A stretch of 64,000 nt of DNA from Guopingia tenuis (lineage in GTDB: Bacteria; Bacillota; Clostridia; Christensenellales; Christensenellaceae). The position numbers were made by a program, and so were the translations under genes. The notes beneath the pieces were generated by a model that worked only from the letters and a program-made list of their open reading frames with translations, did not search any database and was not told where the DNA came from. Positions 42,412-51,456 of this stretch are shown piece by piece; the stretch's first letter is position 1, and each line of letters starts with the position of its first letter. Where the stretch lies: assembly GCF_014384805.1 (NCBI RefSeq), contig NZ_JACRSS010000001.1:558001-622000 (forward strand). The letters run 5' to 3'.

Positions 42412-43149
42412 ATGATTGATAAAAACAGCTCACTGCCCCTCTATCATCAAATTATGCAGGAGCTTAAACAACAAATTAAAGATAAGAAATATGAGCCAAA
42501 CCAGGTGATGCCTTCCGAGGCGGAGCTTATGCGTATTTATGGCGTATCCCGCATGACGGTCCGCCTGGCAATCGACGGTCTGGAACGCCAGGGCTATGTC
42601 ACCAAGGTGCAGGGCAAGGGTACGTTTGTAAAAAAGCGGAAAATCGTGCAGGAACTTTCCATGATTACCAGCTGGTCGGAGAGCCTGCTCTCTCAGGGGC
42701 TGAACACGCAATCCGAAATCCTTGCAAAAAAAGAGGTCAAGGCGGATGAGGACGCGGCAGAGAAGCTCGGCGTCGCTATGGGCACACCGCTCTATTATGT
42801 CGAGCGTATCAAGTCCGTTGACCATGAGCCAGTGGGATGGGGGCGGATCTGGGTAAAGAAAAGCCTGTTCCCTGGAATTTTGGAACAGGAAAATCTGGGC
42901 GATTCTGTCTATGATGTGATGGAGAATATTTATCATGTGGAGATGGACCGGGCAGTAGAGGTGGTGGAAGCCATGGCGGCAGATAAACGGGCCGCAGCTC
43001 TGCTGGGTATCCGGGAGGGTGAACCGCTTTTACAGGTAAACCGCGTCACCTATAATACTGCGGGCGAGGCGATTGAAATATCCCGAATCGTTTCCCGGGC
43101 GGATATGTATGCCTATCGGATGGAGCTGCATGGGCGCAAGCATAAATAA
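42412..43149 (+). CDS. GntR/HutC family transcriptional regulator with UTRA domain
   Basis: A 245-residue regulator. The N-terminal winged helix (about 1-72) has L-P-L-Y-H-Q-I, M-P-S-E-A-E-L, G-V-S-R-M-T-V-R-L-A-I and G-K-G-T-F-V, the GntR pattern. The UTRA effector-binding domain (about 90-235) follows; in this subfamily it usually binds a sugar phosphate or related small molecule. GGAGG precedes ATG 42412. It is transcribed away from the giant glucan synthase gene, which is a plausible target (inferred from position only). Confidence 0.92.
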   Translation: MIDKNSSLPLYHQIMQELKQQIKDKKYEPNQVMPSEAELMRIYGVSRMTVRLAIDGLERQGYVTKVQGKGTFVKKRKIVQELSMITSWSESLLSQGLNTQSEILAKKEVKADEDAAEKLGVAMGTPLYYVERIKSVDHEPVGWGRIWVKKSLFPGILEQENLGDSVYDVMENIYHVEMDRAVEVVEAMAADKRAAALLGIREGEPLLQVNRVTYNTAGEAIEISRIVSRADMYAYRMELHGRKHK

Positions 43150-43156
43150 ATCAAAT

Positions 43157-43188
43157 AAAAACGGCATGGAAAAATCCATGCCGTTTTT
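43157..43188 (+). terminator. terminator after the GntR gene
   Basis: A perfect stem AAAAACGGCATGGA / TCCATGCCGTTTTT with a 4-base A loop, starting seven bases after the stop codon. It is symmetrical enough to work in both directions. Confidence 0.92.
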
Positions 43189-43260
43189 ATTGCCAAAAAG
43201 CGCAGGTATCAGAAAACAAAATGCAATCGCCGTTTTTTTGAAACTCATTCCATTTATTAC

Positions 43261-43287
43261 AAAAAAAGACGCGGATGCGCCTTTTTT
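43261..43287 (-). terminator. terminator of rnpB
   Basis: An 11-bp stem (six A-T pairs then GGCGC / GCGTC with one G-T pair) around ATCC, ending in seven T on the minus strand. It lies about 13 bases past the 3' end of RNase P RNA. Confidence 0.88.
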
Positions 43288-43300
43288 ATTTATAAAAATA

Positions 43301-43645
43301 TTTGAGACAGGCCGTAAGCCGAGTTCTGTCAAAGGATGACCATCTATCTAGGCCGCCTGTCGCCAGACGGCTCATGCGATTACATGAAGCTTAGCGGGCC
43401 GCTATTGAATGCTCCCCTACCAATCTTGCACCGGACGGGGTTTACAGGATTTCCCAGTTACCTGGGAAACCGGTGAGCTCTTACCTCGCCTTTCCACCCT
43501 TACATTTCGGCAAAGCCGAAGTTGCGGTATATCTCTGTTGCACTTTCCTTGGAGTCGCCTCCACCGGACGTTATCCGGCGTCCTTGCCCTGTGGTGCTCG
43601 GACTTTCCTCACTTTTTAAAAGCGCGGTCATCTAGCCAGCTCAAA
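43301..43645 (-). ncRNA. rnpB: RNase P RNA (catalytic subunit)
   Basis: About 345 bases with the conserved bacterial RNase P RNA blocks on the minus strand. These are GAGGAAAGTCCGAGC near the 5' end, GGTAAGAGCTCACCGG, GTAAACCCC, and ACAGAACTCGGCTTACGGCC at the 3' end. Terminal pairing (TTTGAG / CTCAAA) defines the ends within a few bases. It processes the 5' ends of tRNA precursors. It starts only about 11 bases after the zinc-ribbon gene, so it may be cut from that transcript. Confidence 0.96.
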
Positions 43646-43656
43646 TATTTTTATTC

Positions 43657-44379
43657 CTATTTCAATATCAGAATTCTCCCGCAGTTTTCACATTCCACGG
43701 GCTTATCCGAACTCATGACAGCCGCCGCCACGCCCGAGGGAAGCTGCATATTGCAGCCGCCGCAGCGGTTTTCCGACAAAATTGCCACGGGATTGGGCCG
43801 AAAGCCCTTGATCCGCTTATATTCGCTGATGAGGATTTCCGGAACCTGCTTTTCCATAGCCGCCAGCTTTTCCTTCAGCTCTTTGAGCGCGCCGGAACTC
43901 CCCTCCATCTCCTTGTTATATTCCACCCGCAGGCCGTCGTATTCGTTTTTCGCCGCTACCATTTTTTGCAGCAGCTCCCGCACGGCCTTATCCGATCCTT
44001 CCACTTCCTGCTTAATTTTGGAAACCTGTTTTTTCAGGCCCACAATCGCGTCGTATGTCTTTTCCGTATTTTTAACCAGCTGTTCGATTTCCTTTTGATC
44101 CAGCTCGTCGTCGCCGCACTCTGAATAATATCCGATATCCTTGTTCAGATCCTCCAAATCCTCCAAAAGCGCCTTGTTCTGCGTTTCTAGGTCAGACAGC
44201 GTGTTTTGCTTCACCACCGCCATCTTTTCCAGCTCCGCAATTTTATTCTGACTGGCTTGCAGGAACCGCTGTAATTTCACCAGCTTTTTCCGCGTCGGCG
44301 TATTTTTCAGCTCTTTTTCGCATCGTTCCACTTCCATGTCCGCCTGCTGATATTCCCACAGTATCTGTAAATTATCCAA
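43657..44379 (-). CDS. coiled-coil protein with C4-type zinc ribbon
   Basis: A 240-residue protein of the DUF164/zf-RING_7 type. A long coiled coil (about 10-185, with many E/K/L heptads) is followed by a zinc ribbon with C-x2-C (R-C-G-G-C) and C-x2-C (C-E-N-C-G). The family is often linked to nucleic-acid metabolism, but its role is unknown. TTG 44379 has AAGGAGG seven bases upstream and is preferred over upstream codons that overlap nif3-like coding sequence. The TrmK-Nif3-zinc ribbon order is conserved in Bacillota. Confidence 0.85.
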   Translation of the reverse strand: MDNLQILWEYQQADMEVERCEKELKNTPTRKKLVKLQRFLQASQNKIAELEKMAVVKQNTLSDLETQNKALLEDLEDLNKDIGYYSECGDDELDQKEIEQLVKNTEKTYDAIVGLKKQVSKIKQEVEGSDKAVRELLQKMVAAKNEYDGLRVEYNKEMEGSSGALKELKEKLAAMEKQVPEILISEYKRIKGFRPNPVAILSENRCGGCNMQLPSGVAAAVMSSDKPVECENCGRILILK

Positions 44380-44446
44380 GCCAAATCCTCCTTTTCCGTT
44401 TGTTGCATGTTCCGCCCGCAAGCGCTCTGCCTGCGCTTGTATTCCG

Positions 44447-45553
44447 CTATAAAACCCGATATGGGCGCTCGCCCTTCCGGGAAGAATGTACATGTACTAT
44501 ATATTGTACCCTATTTATGCGTTTTTGTAAATAATGGCTTACGGCGTCTACAAAACCCTTCTCGGTATCATAGTGCCCTGCTTCTGCCAAAACGATACCC
44601 ATGGCCGCTGCATCCGCGAAATGATTGTATTTTGCCTCCCCCGTCAAAAGCACTTCTGCCCCGGCCCGCCGGGCTTCCGGGAAGAATTCTCCCCCCGCGC
44701 CGCCGACGCAGGCAACGCGCCGCACAGTTTCAGCCGTCCCGCTGAAACGGATCAAAGGCGCTTCCAGCTTTTCCTTTGCCATCGCCAGAAAATCCGCAAG
44801 AGGCATCTCTTCCAAAAGCTCGCCTACAACGCCGATGCCGACGGGTGTTTTGGGATATACCAGAGGGATGATGTCAATAGCCGGCTCCTCATAGGGATGA
44901 GCCTCCCGCGCCGCCGCAGCCGCTTTTTCTGCCAATCCTTCGGGGCACATACATTCGATGCGCAGCTCCGGGACCTGCTCCAGGCTGCCCGCGCGGCCCC
45001 GCGCCGGATGCGACCCTGCTCCCGGAAAAAATTCGCCGGTTCCCGGCGTCGAAAAGCTCACCCGGGAATAGGCGCCGGCGCCTCCGGCTCCTGCGGAAAA
45101 CAGGGCTTCCTTCACTTTCTCCGCCGCCTCCTGCGGGACAAATACCACGATTTTGCAGAAGCCGTCAGTCCGCTCCTGCGCCAGCAGTCTCTGACGGGTC
45201 AGCCCCAGCTTATCCGCCAAAACGGCGTTCATCCCCTTGGGGGCGCAGTCAAAGGAGGTGTGGGCCGCATAGACGTTGCAGCGGGCCTGCACGGCCGCCA
45301 GCACCAGATTTTCCACCGGGTCCGCTTTCCGAAGGCCCTTGATGGGCCGAAATACCATCGGATGATGGCAGACGATAGTATCGCATCCCAGCGCCGCCGC
45401 TTCCTCCACCACCGTCGGCGTCACCTCCAGGCAGACCAAAATGCGCTCCACATCGTCGTGGAGATACAGATTCACGCCGCTGTTGTCCCAATCATACGCA
45501 TAGCGCAGCGGCGCCAGCTCCTCCATCCAACTTTGCAGCTCCTGAAACTTCAT
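44447..45553 (-). CDS. Nif3-like dinuclear metal-centre protein
   Basis: A 368-residue member of the Nif3/YqfO family. The metal-site motifs are D-N-S-G near the N-terminus, C-H-H-P, A-H-T-S-F-D, G-E near the C-terminus and A-G-H-Y-D-T-E. The central insert (about 130-230) is the PII-like domain seen in the longer Gram-positive members. Proposed roles include a GTP cyclohydrolase-like hydrolase, not settled. Its ATG overlaps the trmK stop by four bases. Confidence 0.92.
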   Translation of the reverse strand: MKFQELQSWMEELAPLRYAYDWDNSGVNLYLHDDVERILVCLEVTPTVVEEAAALGCDTIVCHHPMVFRPIKGLRKADPVENLVLAAVQARCNVYAAHTSFDCAPKGMNAVLADKLGLTRQRLLAQERTDGFCKIVVFVPQEAAEKVKEALFSAGAGGAGAYSRVSFSTPGTGEFFPGAGSHPARGRAGSLEQVPELRIECMCPEGLAEKAAAAAREAHPYEEPAIDIIPLVYPKTPVGIGVVGELLEEMPLADFLAMAKEKLEAPLIRFSGTAETVRRVACVGGAGGEFFPEARRAGAEVLLTGEAKYNHFADAAAMGIVLAEAGHYDTEKGFVDAVSHYLQKRINRVQYIVHVHSSRKGERPYRVL

Positions 45554-46239
45554 TTTCTCGCCCCTTTCCTCAGCATCTCTTCCCGATATTGCAGATACAA
45601 CGCCCTTCTTTCCCCGATTCCGGCGGTATCCGCCCCGCCCCGGCGCATTTCCTCCATAATCCGCTCCGCCTGGGCGATTTTATAATCCAAAAATTGCAGC
45701 AATCCCGCATCCGGCTGCTCCCATCTTCCAAAGAGCAGCTCCTCCGGGCGATAGGACGGGCATGTTCCCGTTTCAGCCAGGAACACGGGATAATACTTTC
45801 CCTCCTCGGGAATCATTTTTTCCCGGGGAATCCGCCAGCCGTTCTTCAGCAGATATTTCCGCAGGCGCTCGGGATAGATGTTGGGGGAAAGAACCAGGCG
45901 CTCTGCCGCCCGGGCCACATCCATCTGCTTTTGGAGGATTTCCGCCATCAGCGGCGCTCCCATGCCCGCCAAAACAATGGTCTGAGCCTCCCCCGGGCGC
46001 AGCACCGAAAGTCCGTCTCCCAGGCGGCATTCCACCTTTCCTGAAAGGCCCCATTCCTCTGCCCGCCGGCGCGCCTTTTCCAGAGAAGGGGCGCTGATAT
46101 CGGCGGCGATGCAGGTTTTTGCCAGCCCCCGCAGAACCAGCTCCACAGCCACCTGCCCGTGATCGCATCCGATATCCGCCGCCGTCTCCGCCGGACTGCA
46201 GAGGGAAAGGATCGCCTCCATCCGATTTGTCAGTTTCAT
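45550..46239 (-). CDS. trmK: tRNA (adenine22-N1)-methyltransferase TrmK
   Basis: A 229-residue SAM-dependent methyltransferase that makes m1A at position 22 of some tRNAs. The SAM motif A-D-I-G-C-D-H-G-Q-V is near residue 20. L-A-G-M-G-A-P-L-M (the N/G-M-G motif) and L-S-P-N-I-Y are family features. ATG 46239 with GGGGG upstream is the natural start; longer in-frame extension lacks conservation-like features. It is coupled to nif3-like translation through ATGA. Confidence 0.92.
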   Translation of the reverse strand: MKLTNRMEAILSLCSPAETAADIGCDHGQVAVELVLRGLAKTCIAADISAPSLEKARRRAEEWGLSGKVECRLGDGLSVLRPGEAQTIVLAGMGAPLMAEILQKQMDVARAAERLVLSPNIYPERLRKYLLKNGWRIPREKMIPEEGKYYPVFLAETGTCPSYRPEELLFGRWEQPDAGLLQFLDYKIAQAERIMEEMRRGGADTAGIGERRALYLQYREEMLRKGARK

Positions 46240-46254
46240 AGTTTCCCCCTTGGA

Positions 46255-46287
46255 AAAAAAGAATCTGCTGTCCCTACGGCAGCAGAT
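46255..46287 (-). terminator. possible terminator after the PIG-V-like gene
   Basis: A CTGCTG / CAGCAG stem with a 9-base loop, followed by ATTC and seven T on the minus strand. It lies between the glycosyltransferase and trmK genes and may instead be part of the trmK leader. Confidence 0.45.
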
Positions 46288-46343
46288 ACTCCATCTGCAT
46301 ACGCTGCGGCCCTGCCGCATCCTCTGTTATCGTGGCATACCCT

Positions 46344-47588
46344 TTAATAAACGTTGCCCCCGCCGACAAACACACCGGCAAGCACAATCCCTGCCGCCGC
46401 CATGAGCACACAGACAACGGCAAACGCCCATCTGCTTTTTGCCCTGAGGGCCATTTCCGGATAGATCACCAGCACCGGCAGCATATACCTTGGAGCACTC
46501 AAAAGCCAAGTCACGGAAACGCTCATATAATAGAGGGGCAGGGCCTGCGCCATCATTACGCTGTTTTTCCGGCGCGCCGCTCCCAGCAGCAGCCAGAGCA
46601 CCACAAAAATGGCAATCAGCTCGGGCAGGAACAGTTCCAGAACCAGGCGAATATCCCGGGTGAACACGCAGTTTGTGAGCACGCGCAGGGTATAGCCGAT
46701 AAAGCACATTCCCTGGGACCAATGTTCCCTCTGGGCCACGAGAAAATGCAGGGCGTCGCCAAACACGGCATAGTTGATGAGAAGATATACCACCGTTCCC
46801 AGCGGGATGAGGATGACCTTCCATCCCCGCCGCACAATCCGCCAGATAATTTTCCGGGCGCCGCCGCCCTCGTGCAGCGCATCCAGCAAAACCTGCACGC
46901 CAAAGGGAAAGACCAGCATCACGCCCACGCTCCGGGTGAGTGCCGCAAAAAACCCCAGAACCGCCGCAGCCCAAAGCCGCCGTTGGCGCAGATAGTACAT
47001 AAACGCCGCTGTCAGCAGCAAAAACAGGCCCTCCGTATAGGCAATGGTGGCAAAAAATGCCGTTGGAAACAGCACCATCAATATCTGCGACCGCCGCGCC
47101 GTCTTGGCTCCATAGTCTCGGAAAACCAGCTTATAAACATAAAACAATGCTCCGGCGAAGCAGAGCATGGAGACAATGCTCCCCGCAATAAAATATTCCC
47201 CCGTGAGGAAGGACATGGCTTTCATGAGAAGCGGAAATAAGGGAAAAAAGGCAATGAACACGCTGTTTTCTCCCGTCGCCACATAGCCGTCTTTGGCAAT
47301 ATCGATATAGTGAGGCGCGTCCCATCGGTTCCAGGCATAGGCTGCTTCCATTCCGAAGCCCTTCCCCGTCACAACAGCGCCGAGTATTGCCAGCGCCAAT
47401 TTCAGCAGCAGGACATAGAGAAGCGAACGCGCAAAAATGCGCAGGTTGCTTTCCCGGCAGACCAGGGCTTCCTCCGGCTCTTTGAAATATTTTATTCCGC
47501 TTTTTACCGAAAACACCAGACAGAGCGCAAAAAGCACTGTCCCGGCGGCCGCAACGGCATATTGAAAAATCGTGATATAGGCTGGCAT
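46344..47588 (-). CDS. PIG-V-like GT-C mannosyltransferase family membrane protein
   Basis: A 414-residue polytopic protein with about ten membrane helices. The segment W-D-A-P-H-Y-I-D-I-A-K-D-G-Y, in the first extracytoplasmic loop, matches the motif of bacterial PIG-V (GPI-mannosyltransferase II-like) proteins of the GT-C fold, where an Asp in this loop is catalytic. They use lipid-linked sugars at the outer membrane face. The acceptor here is unknown. It stands alone between the ABC exporter and trmK. Confidence 0.82.
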   Translation of the reverse strand: MPAYITIFQYAVAAAGTVLFALCLVFSVKSGIKYFKEPEEALVCRESNLRIFARSLLYVLLLKLALAILGAVVTGKGFGMEAAYAWNRWDAPHYIDIAKDGYVATGENSVFIAFFPLFPLLMKAMSFLTGEYFIAGSIVSMLCFAGALFYVYKLVFRDYGAKTARRSQILMVLFPTAFFATIAYTEGLFLLLTAAFMYYLRQRRLWAAAVLGFFAALTRSVGVMLVFPFGVQVLLDALHEGGGARKIIWRIVRRGWKVILIPLGTVVYLLINYAVFGDALHFLVAQREHWSQGMCFIGYTLRVLTNCVFTRDIRLVLELFLPELIAIFVVLWLLLGAARRKNSVMMAQALPLYYMSVSVTWLLSAPRYMLPVLVIYPEMALRAKSRWAFAVVCVLMAAAGIVLAGVFVGGGNVY

Positions 47589-47780
47589 AACCGCTTCTTT
47601 CCGTCAAAATACTGCGCATCTATGCGTATAATATATGATACCATAAAAATCCCTTTTTGTTAAGGGAGTCCCGGTTCTGCGCGGGTATTCTTTCTTTTGC
47701 GTTGCTCCTCCTTTATCTCATAGCGGTATCCGCGTCTATCTGTTTTTCGCCATTCCAGCCCAAGCTGCGGTTATATCACA

Positions 47781-47813
47781 AAAGCTCCCCGCCTTTTCCC
47801 GGCGGGGAGCTTT
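47781..47813 (-). terminator. terminator of the MarR-ABC operon
   Basis: A perfect 13-bp stem AAAGCTCCCCGCC / GGCGGGGAGCTTT with a 7-base loop, 16 bases past the stop of the second ABC gene. The T-tail on the minus strand is short. Confidence 0.75.
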
Positions 47814-47829
47814 GCTGCTCTGAAAATTC

Positions 47830-49716
47830 TCAGGAAAGCTCGAGCTTTCCGGTATAGAGCTGGTAATAGGTGCCCTTCAGCTTCAAAAGATCTTCATGGG
47901 TGCCGCGCTCAATGATCCGCCCATGCTCCAGCACGATGATCGCATCGCTGTTGCGGATGGTAGACAGACGGTGGGCAATGACGAAAACCGTCCGCCCCTT
48001 CATCAGGTTATCCATACCCTGCTGCACGATTGCCTCCGTGCGGGTATCGATGCTGGAGGTCGCTTCATCCAGAATCAGCACCGGCGGGTCTGCGATTGCT
48101 GCCCGGGCAATGGCCAGAAGCTGCCGCTGGCCCTGAGAAAGCTCCTCGCCATCCCCAGTCAGCAGCGTGTCATATCCCTTGGGCAATCTCGTGATAAACT
48201 GGTCGGCGTGAGCCAGCTTTGCCGCCTTATAGACTTCTTCATCCGTCGCATCCAGCTTTCCATAGCGGATATTTTCTTTGATGGTCCCGGTAAACAGATG
48301 GGTATCCTGCAGCACGATGCCCAGGGAATGGCGCAGATCTGCCTTTTTGATCTTGTTGATATTGATATCATCATAGCGGATCTTTCCGTCCTGCACATCA
48401 TAGAAGCGGTTGATCAGATTGGTGATGGTCGTCTTTCCGGCGCCTGTCGAACCGACAAACGCCAGCTTCTGCCCCGGCTTGGCATACAGCGTCAGGTCAT
48501 GCAGCACCATCTTCTCCGGCGTATATCCAAAGGACATGTCATAGAACCGAACGTCGCCCTTCAATTCGGTATACGAAACACTTCCATCCGCCTGATGGGG
48601 ATGCTTCCATGCCCACATGCCGGTTCTGGTTTCGGATTCCACGATGTTCCCGTTCGCATCCTTTTTCGCGTTCACCAGCGTCACATAGCCGTCATCCACC
48701 TCCGGCTCTTCATCCATCATATTGAAGATACGTTCCGCACCGGCCAGCGCCATGATAATGGTGTTGAACTGCTGGGCAATCTGCATAAACGGCTGCGTAA
48801 AGCTTTTGGTAAACTGGAGATATGCCACGATGGTTCCGATGGTCATTCCGCCGACCCCATTTAACAGCAGCACGCCTCCCAGGATTGCCGTGAGTACAAA
48901 CAGAATATTGCCGATGTTGCCCATAACCGGCCCCATGATGCTGGCAAAGGTATGCGCCCGCGAGGAGCTATGATAGAGCTTTTCGTTCAGGCTGTCAAAT
49001 TCCTCTTCGGATCTTGCCTCATGGTTGAAAACCTTGATGACCCGCTGCCCATTCATCTGTTCTTCCACATATCCCGTCACATCTGCCAGGTCAATCTGCT
49101 GGCGGACGAAATACTTTCCGCTGTTGCCGCCCAGCTTCCTGGCCACCAGGAACATGACAAAGATCATTACAACGGCCAGAACCGTCAAAAGCGGGCTTAA
49201 AACCAGCATAGCGATAAACGTCACAACCACGGTGAAGGACGCCATCAAGACCTGTGGAATCGACTGGTTAATCATCTGCCGCAGCGTATCCGTATCGTTG
49301 GTATACAGGCTCATGACCGAGCCGTTGGTATGTTCGTCAAAATACCGGATGGGAAGCGTCTGCATATGCTCAAACATTTCATCCCGGACCCGCTTCAAAA
49401 CGCCCTGCCCGATTTTTACCATCAGCCGGCTGTAGGTAAACGAGCCGATCACGCCGATGATAAAGATGCTTGCCAGAACCGTCAGCGCCTGGTATAGTCC
49501 GCTGAAATCGGGATTTGTCTGCCCCACCAGCGGCAGGATATAGTTATCCAGCAGGCTCTGCATGGAAAAGGACACCGCAATCGAGGCAAAGGATGCCAGC
49601 AGGATGCAGACAATGACAAAAATAAACTCTTTTTTATAGGTGCTGGTCACATATTTCAACAGGCGACCAGCTGTTTTCATTGTATTCTTCTTGGGTTTTC
49701 CCTGCTTGTTATTCAT
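47830..49716 (-). CDS. ABC exporter half-transporter, catalytic subunit
   Basis: A 628-residue half-transporter with an N-terminal six-helix exporter domain and a C-terminal ATPase domain. The ATPase has Walker A G-S-T-G-A-G-K-T-T, signature L-S-Q-G-Q, Walker B L-I-L-D-E-A-T-S with the catalytic glutamate, and the H-loop I-A-H-R. An insert of about 35 residues before the ATPase domain is usual in this subgroup. All catalytic residues are intact, unlike its partner. It overlaps the upstream ABC gene by eight bases. A multidrug or peptide substrate is likely. Confidence 0.95.
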   Translation of the reverse strand: MNNKQGKPKKNTMKTAGRLLKYVTSTYKKEFIFVIVCILLASFASIAVSFSMQSLLDNYILPLVGQTNPDFSGLYQALTVLASIFIIGVIGSFTYSRLMVKIGQGVLKRVRDEMFEHMQTLPIRYFDEHTNGSVMSLYTNDTDTLRQMINQSIPQVLMASFTVVVTFIAMLVLSPLLTVLAVVMIFVMFLVARKLGGNSGKYFVRQQIDLADVTGYVEEQMNGQRVIKVFNHEARSEEEFDSLNEKLYHSSSRAHTFASIMGPVMGNIGNILFVLTAILGGVLLLNGVGGMTIGTIVAYLQFTKSFTQPFMQIAQQFNTIIMALAGAERIFNMMDEEPEVDDGYVTLVNAKKDANGNIVESETRTGMWAWKHPHQADGSVSYTELKGDVRFYDMSFGYTPEKMVLHDLTLYAKPGQKLAFVGSTGAGKTTITNLINRFYDVQDGKIRYDDININKIKKADLRHSLGIVLQDTHLFTGTIKENIRYGKLDATDEEVYKAAKLAHADQFITRLPKGYDTLLTGDGEELSQGQRQLLAIARAAIADPPVLILDEATSSIDTRTEAIVQQGMDNLMKGRTVFVIAHRLSTIRNSDAIIVLEHGRIIERGTHEDLLKLKGTYYQLYTGKLELS

Positions 49717-51442
49717 CTTCAGACCTCCCTTTTACCTGCGATTCATATACCTCCCGGTAAATCTGGTTGGTTTTCAGCAGCTCTTCGGATGTGCCAATTC
49801 CGTTGATCTCTCCATTATCCAGAATGATGATCTGGTCTGCATCTTCAATGGAAGAGACGCGCTGGGAAATAATGATCTTTGTCGTATCCGGGATTTCCTC
49901 CCGGAACGCCTGCCGGATCAGTGCATCCGTCTTGGTATCCACCGCACTGGTGGAGTCATCCAGGATCAGAATTTTCGGTTTTTTCAGAAGGGCTCGTGCA
50001 ATGCAGAGCCGCTGCTTCTGTCCGCCGGAAACGTTGTTGCCGCCTTCCACAATCGTGGTATCGTAGCCATAGGGGAAATCTTGGATAAAGCCGTCGGCCT
50101 GCGCCAGCCGGCATACCCGCTGTACTTCTTCATCACTGGCGTTTTCATCACCCCAGCGGATATTGTCGTAAATAGAACCAGTAAACAGCACATTTTTCTG
50201 GAGCACCATTGCCACCTGGTCGCGCAGAGCCTCCAGGTCATATTCGCGCACATCGGTATCTCCCACTTTGACGCTGCCTTCCGTCACATCATAGAGCCGC
50301 GGGATCAGCTGCACAAGCGTTGTCTTGGAGCTCCCCGTCCCGCCAAAAATTCCAATCATCTGGCCGGATTTGATATGCAGGTTCACATTTTTCAGGGACA
50401 ACTTCCCATCTTTTCCAGCGTAGCTGAAGCTGACGTTTTCAAAATCGATATCCCCGTTTTTCACTTCTGTGACCGCATTTTCCTTATTCTGCATTTCAGG
50501 CACTTCCTGCAGAACCTCTTTGATACGATCGGTAGAAGCCTCTGCAATCATGATCATGACAAACACGAAGGACACTATCATGAGCGACATTAAAATCTGC
50601 ATGGCATAGACCAGCACGCTCGTCATTTGGCCCGCATCCATGCCGCCCAGAACAATCGCCTGCCCGCCGATCAGCACGATGGTGAGGATCACAGAATACA
50701 TAACGAACATCATAACCGGATTGTTAAAGGCCACGATCTTTTCCGCCTTGGTGAACAGATCGAAAACCTTTTTGGAAATCTTCTGGAACTTCTGATTTTC
50801 GTAATCGCCCCGAACATATGCCTTGACGACACGCGCCGCGTTTACATTTTCCTGCACGTCGTTATTCAGCACATCATATTCGTCGAATACTTTAATGAAG
50901 TATTTATGCGCCTTTTTAGCAATGAAAATCAGCGCAAATCCCAGCACCGGAATGGCAATCAGAAAAAGAACCGCAATATCAGCATTGATGGTAAAGGTCA
51001 TAATCATCGAAAGCACAATCATGATCGGCGCCCGGGCCAGCATCCGCACGCTGAACATATAGGCCATCTGCACATTGGTGATATCTGTCGTCATCCGGGT
51101 CACCAGACTGGGCGCGGAAAAATGATCGATATTTTTGAAAGAAAAGGACTGTATTTTATAAAAAATATCATGCCGCAGATTCTTCGCATATCCCGCACCG
51201 GCCTCGGCCGCAAATTTTCCAGCCAGTGCGCCGAACAAGAGCGCCAGCATCGCCATAGCCACCAGCTCCAGACCGATCTGGATCACATAACTGATGTTCT
51301 GCCCCTGAATGCCAACGTCGATAATATTTGCCATCTGGTATGGAATCAATACTTCCATAAATACTTCCAAAATAACAAATATTGGGGCCAGAATCGACTG
51401 CTTTTTATATTCCCGTATGGACTTAAAGAGTAGTTTATTCAT
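49709..51442 (-). CDS. ABC exporter half-transporter, degenerate ATPase subunit
   Basis: A 577-residue half-transporter with the exporter membrane domain and an ATPase domain. Walker A G-G-T-G-S-S-K-T-T and signature V-S-G-G-Q are present. The Walker B reads L-I-L-D-D-S-T-S (Asp for the catalytic Glu) and the H-loop reads I-S-Q-R (Gln for His). These are the hallmarks of the non-catalytic half of heterodimeric exporters such as TM287/288, BmrCD and LmrCD. GGAGG precedes ATG 51442. It is the first of the two overlapping ABC genes and follows marR by 14 bases. Confidence 0.95.
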   Translation of the reverse strand: MNKLLFKSIREYKKQSILAPIFVILEVFMEVLIPYQMANIIDVGIQGQNISYVIQIGLELVAMAMLALLFGALAGKFAAEAGAGYAKNLRHDIFYKIQSFSFKNIDHFSAPSLVTRMTTDITNVQMAYMFSVRMLARAPIMIVLSMIMTFTINADIAVLFLIAIPVLGFALIFIAKKAHKYFIKVFDEYDVLNNDVQENVNAARVVKAYVRGDYENQKFQKISKKVFDLFTKAEKIVAFNNPVMMFVMYSVILTIVLIGGQAIVLGGMDAGQMTSVLVYAMQILMSLMIVSFVFVMIMIAEASTDRIKEVLQEVPEMQNKENAVTEVKNGDIDFENVSFSYAGKDGKLSLKNVNLHIKSGQMIGIFGGTGSSKTTLVQLIPRLYDVTEGSVKVGDTDVREYDLEALRDQVAMVLQKNVLFTGSIYDNIRWGDENASDEEVQRVCRLAQADGFIQDFPYGYDTTIVEGGNNVSGGQKQRLCIARALLKKPKILILDDSTSAVDTKTDALIRQAFREEIPDTTKIIISQRVSSIEDADQIIILDNGEINGIGTSEELLKTNQIYREVYESQVKGRSEDE

Positions 51443-51456
51443 GCCTTGTCCCTCCT

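Noticed and set aside
47830..51442. The ABC pair as the exporter (NdvA role) of the putative cyclic glucan
   Set aside because: It is about 6 kb away, has its own MarR regulator and operator, and has the features of a heterodimeric multidrug-type exporter.
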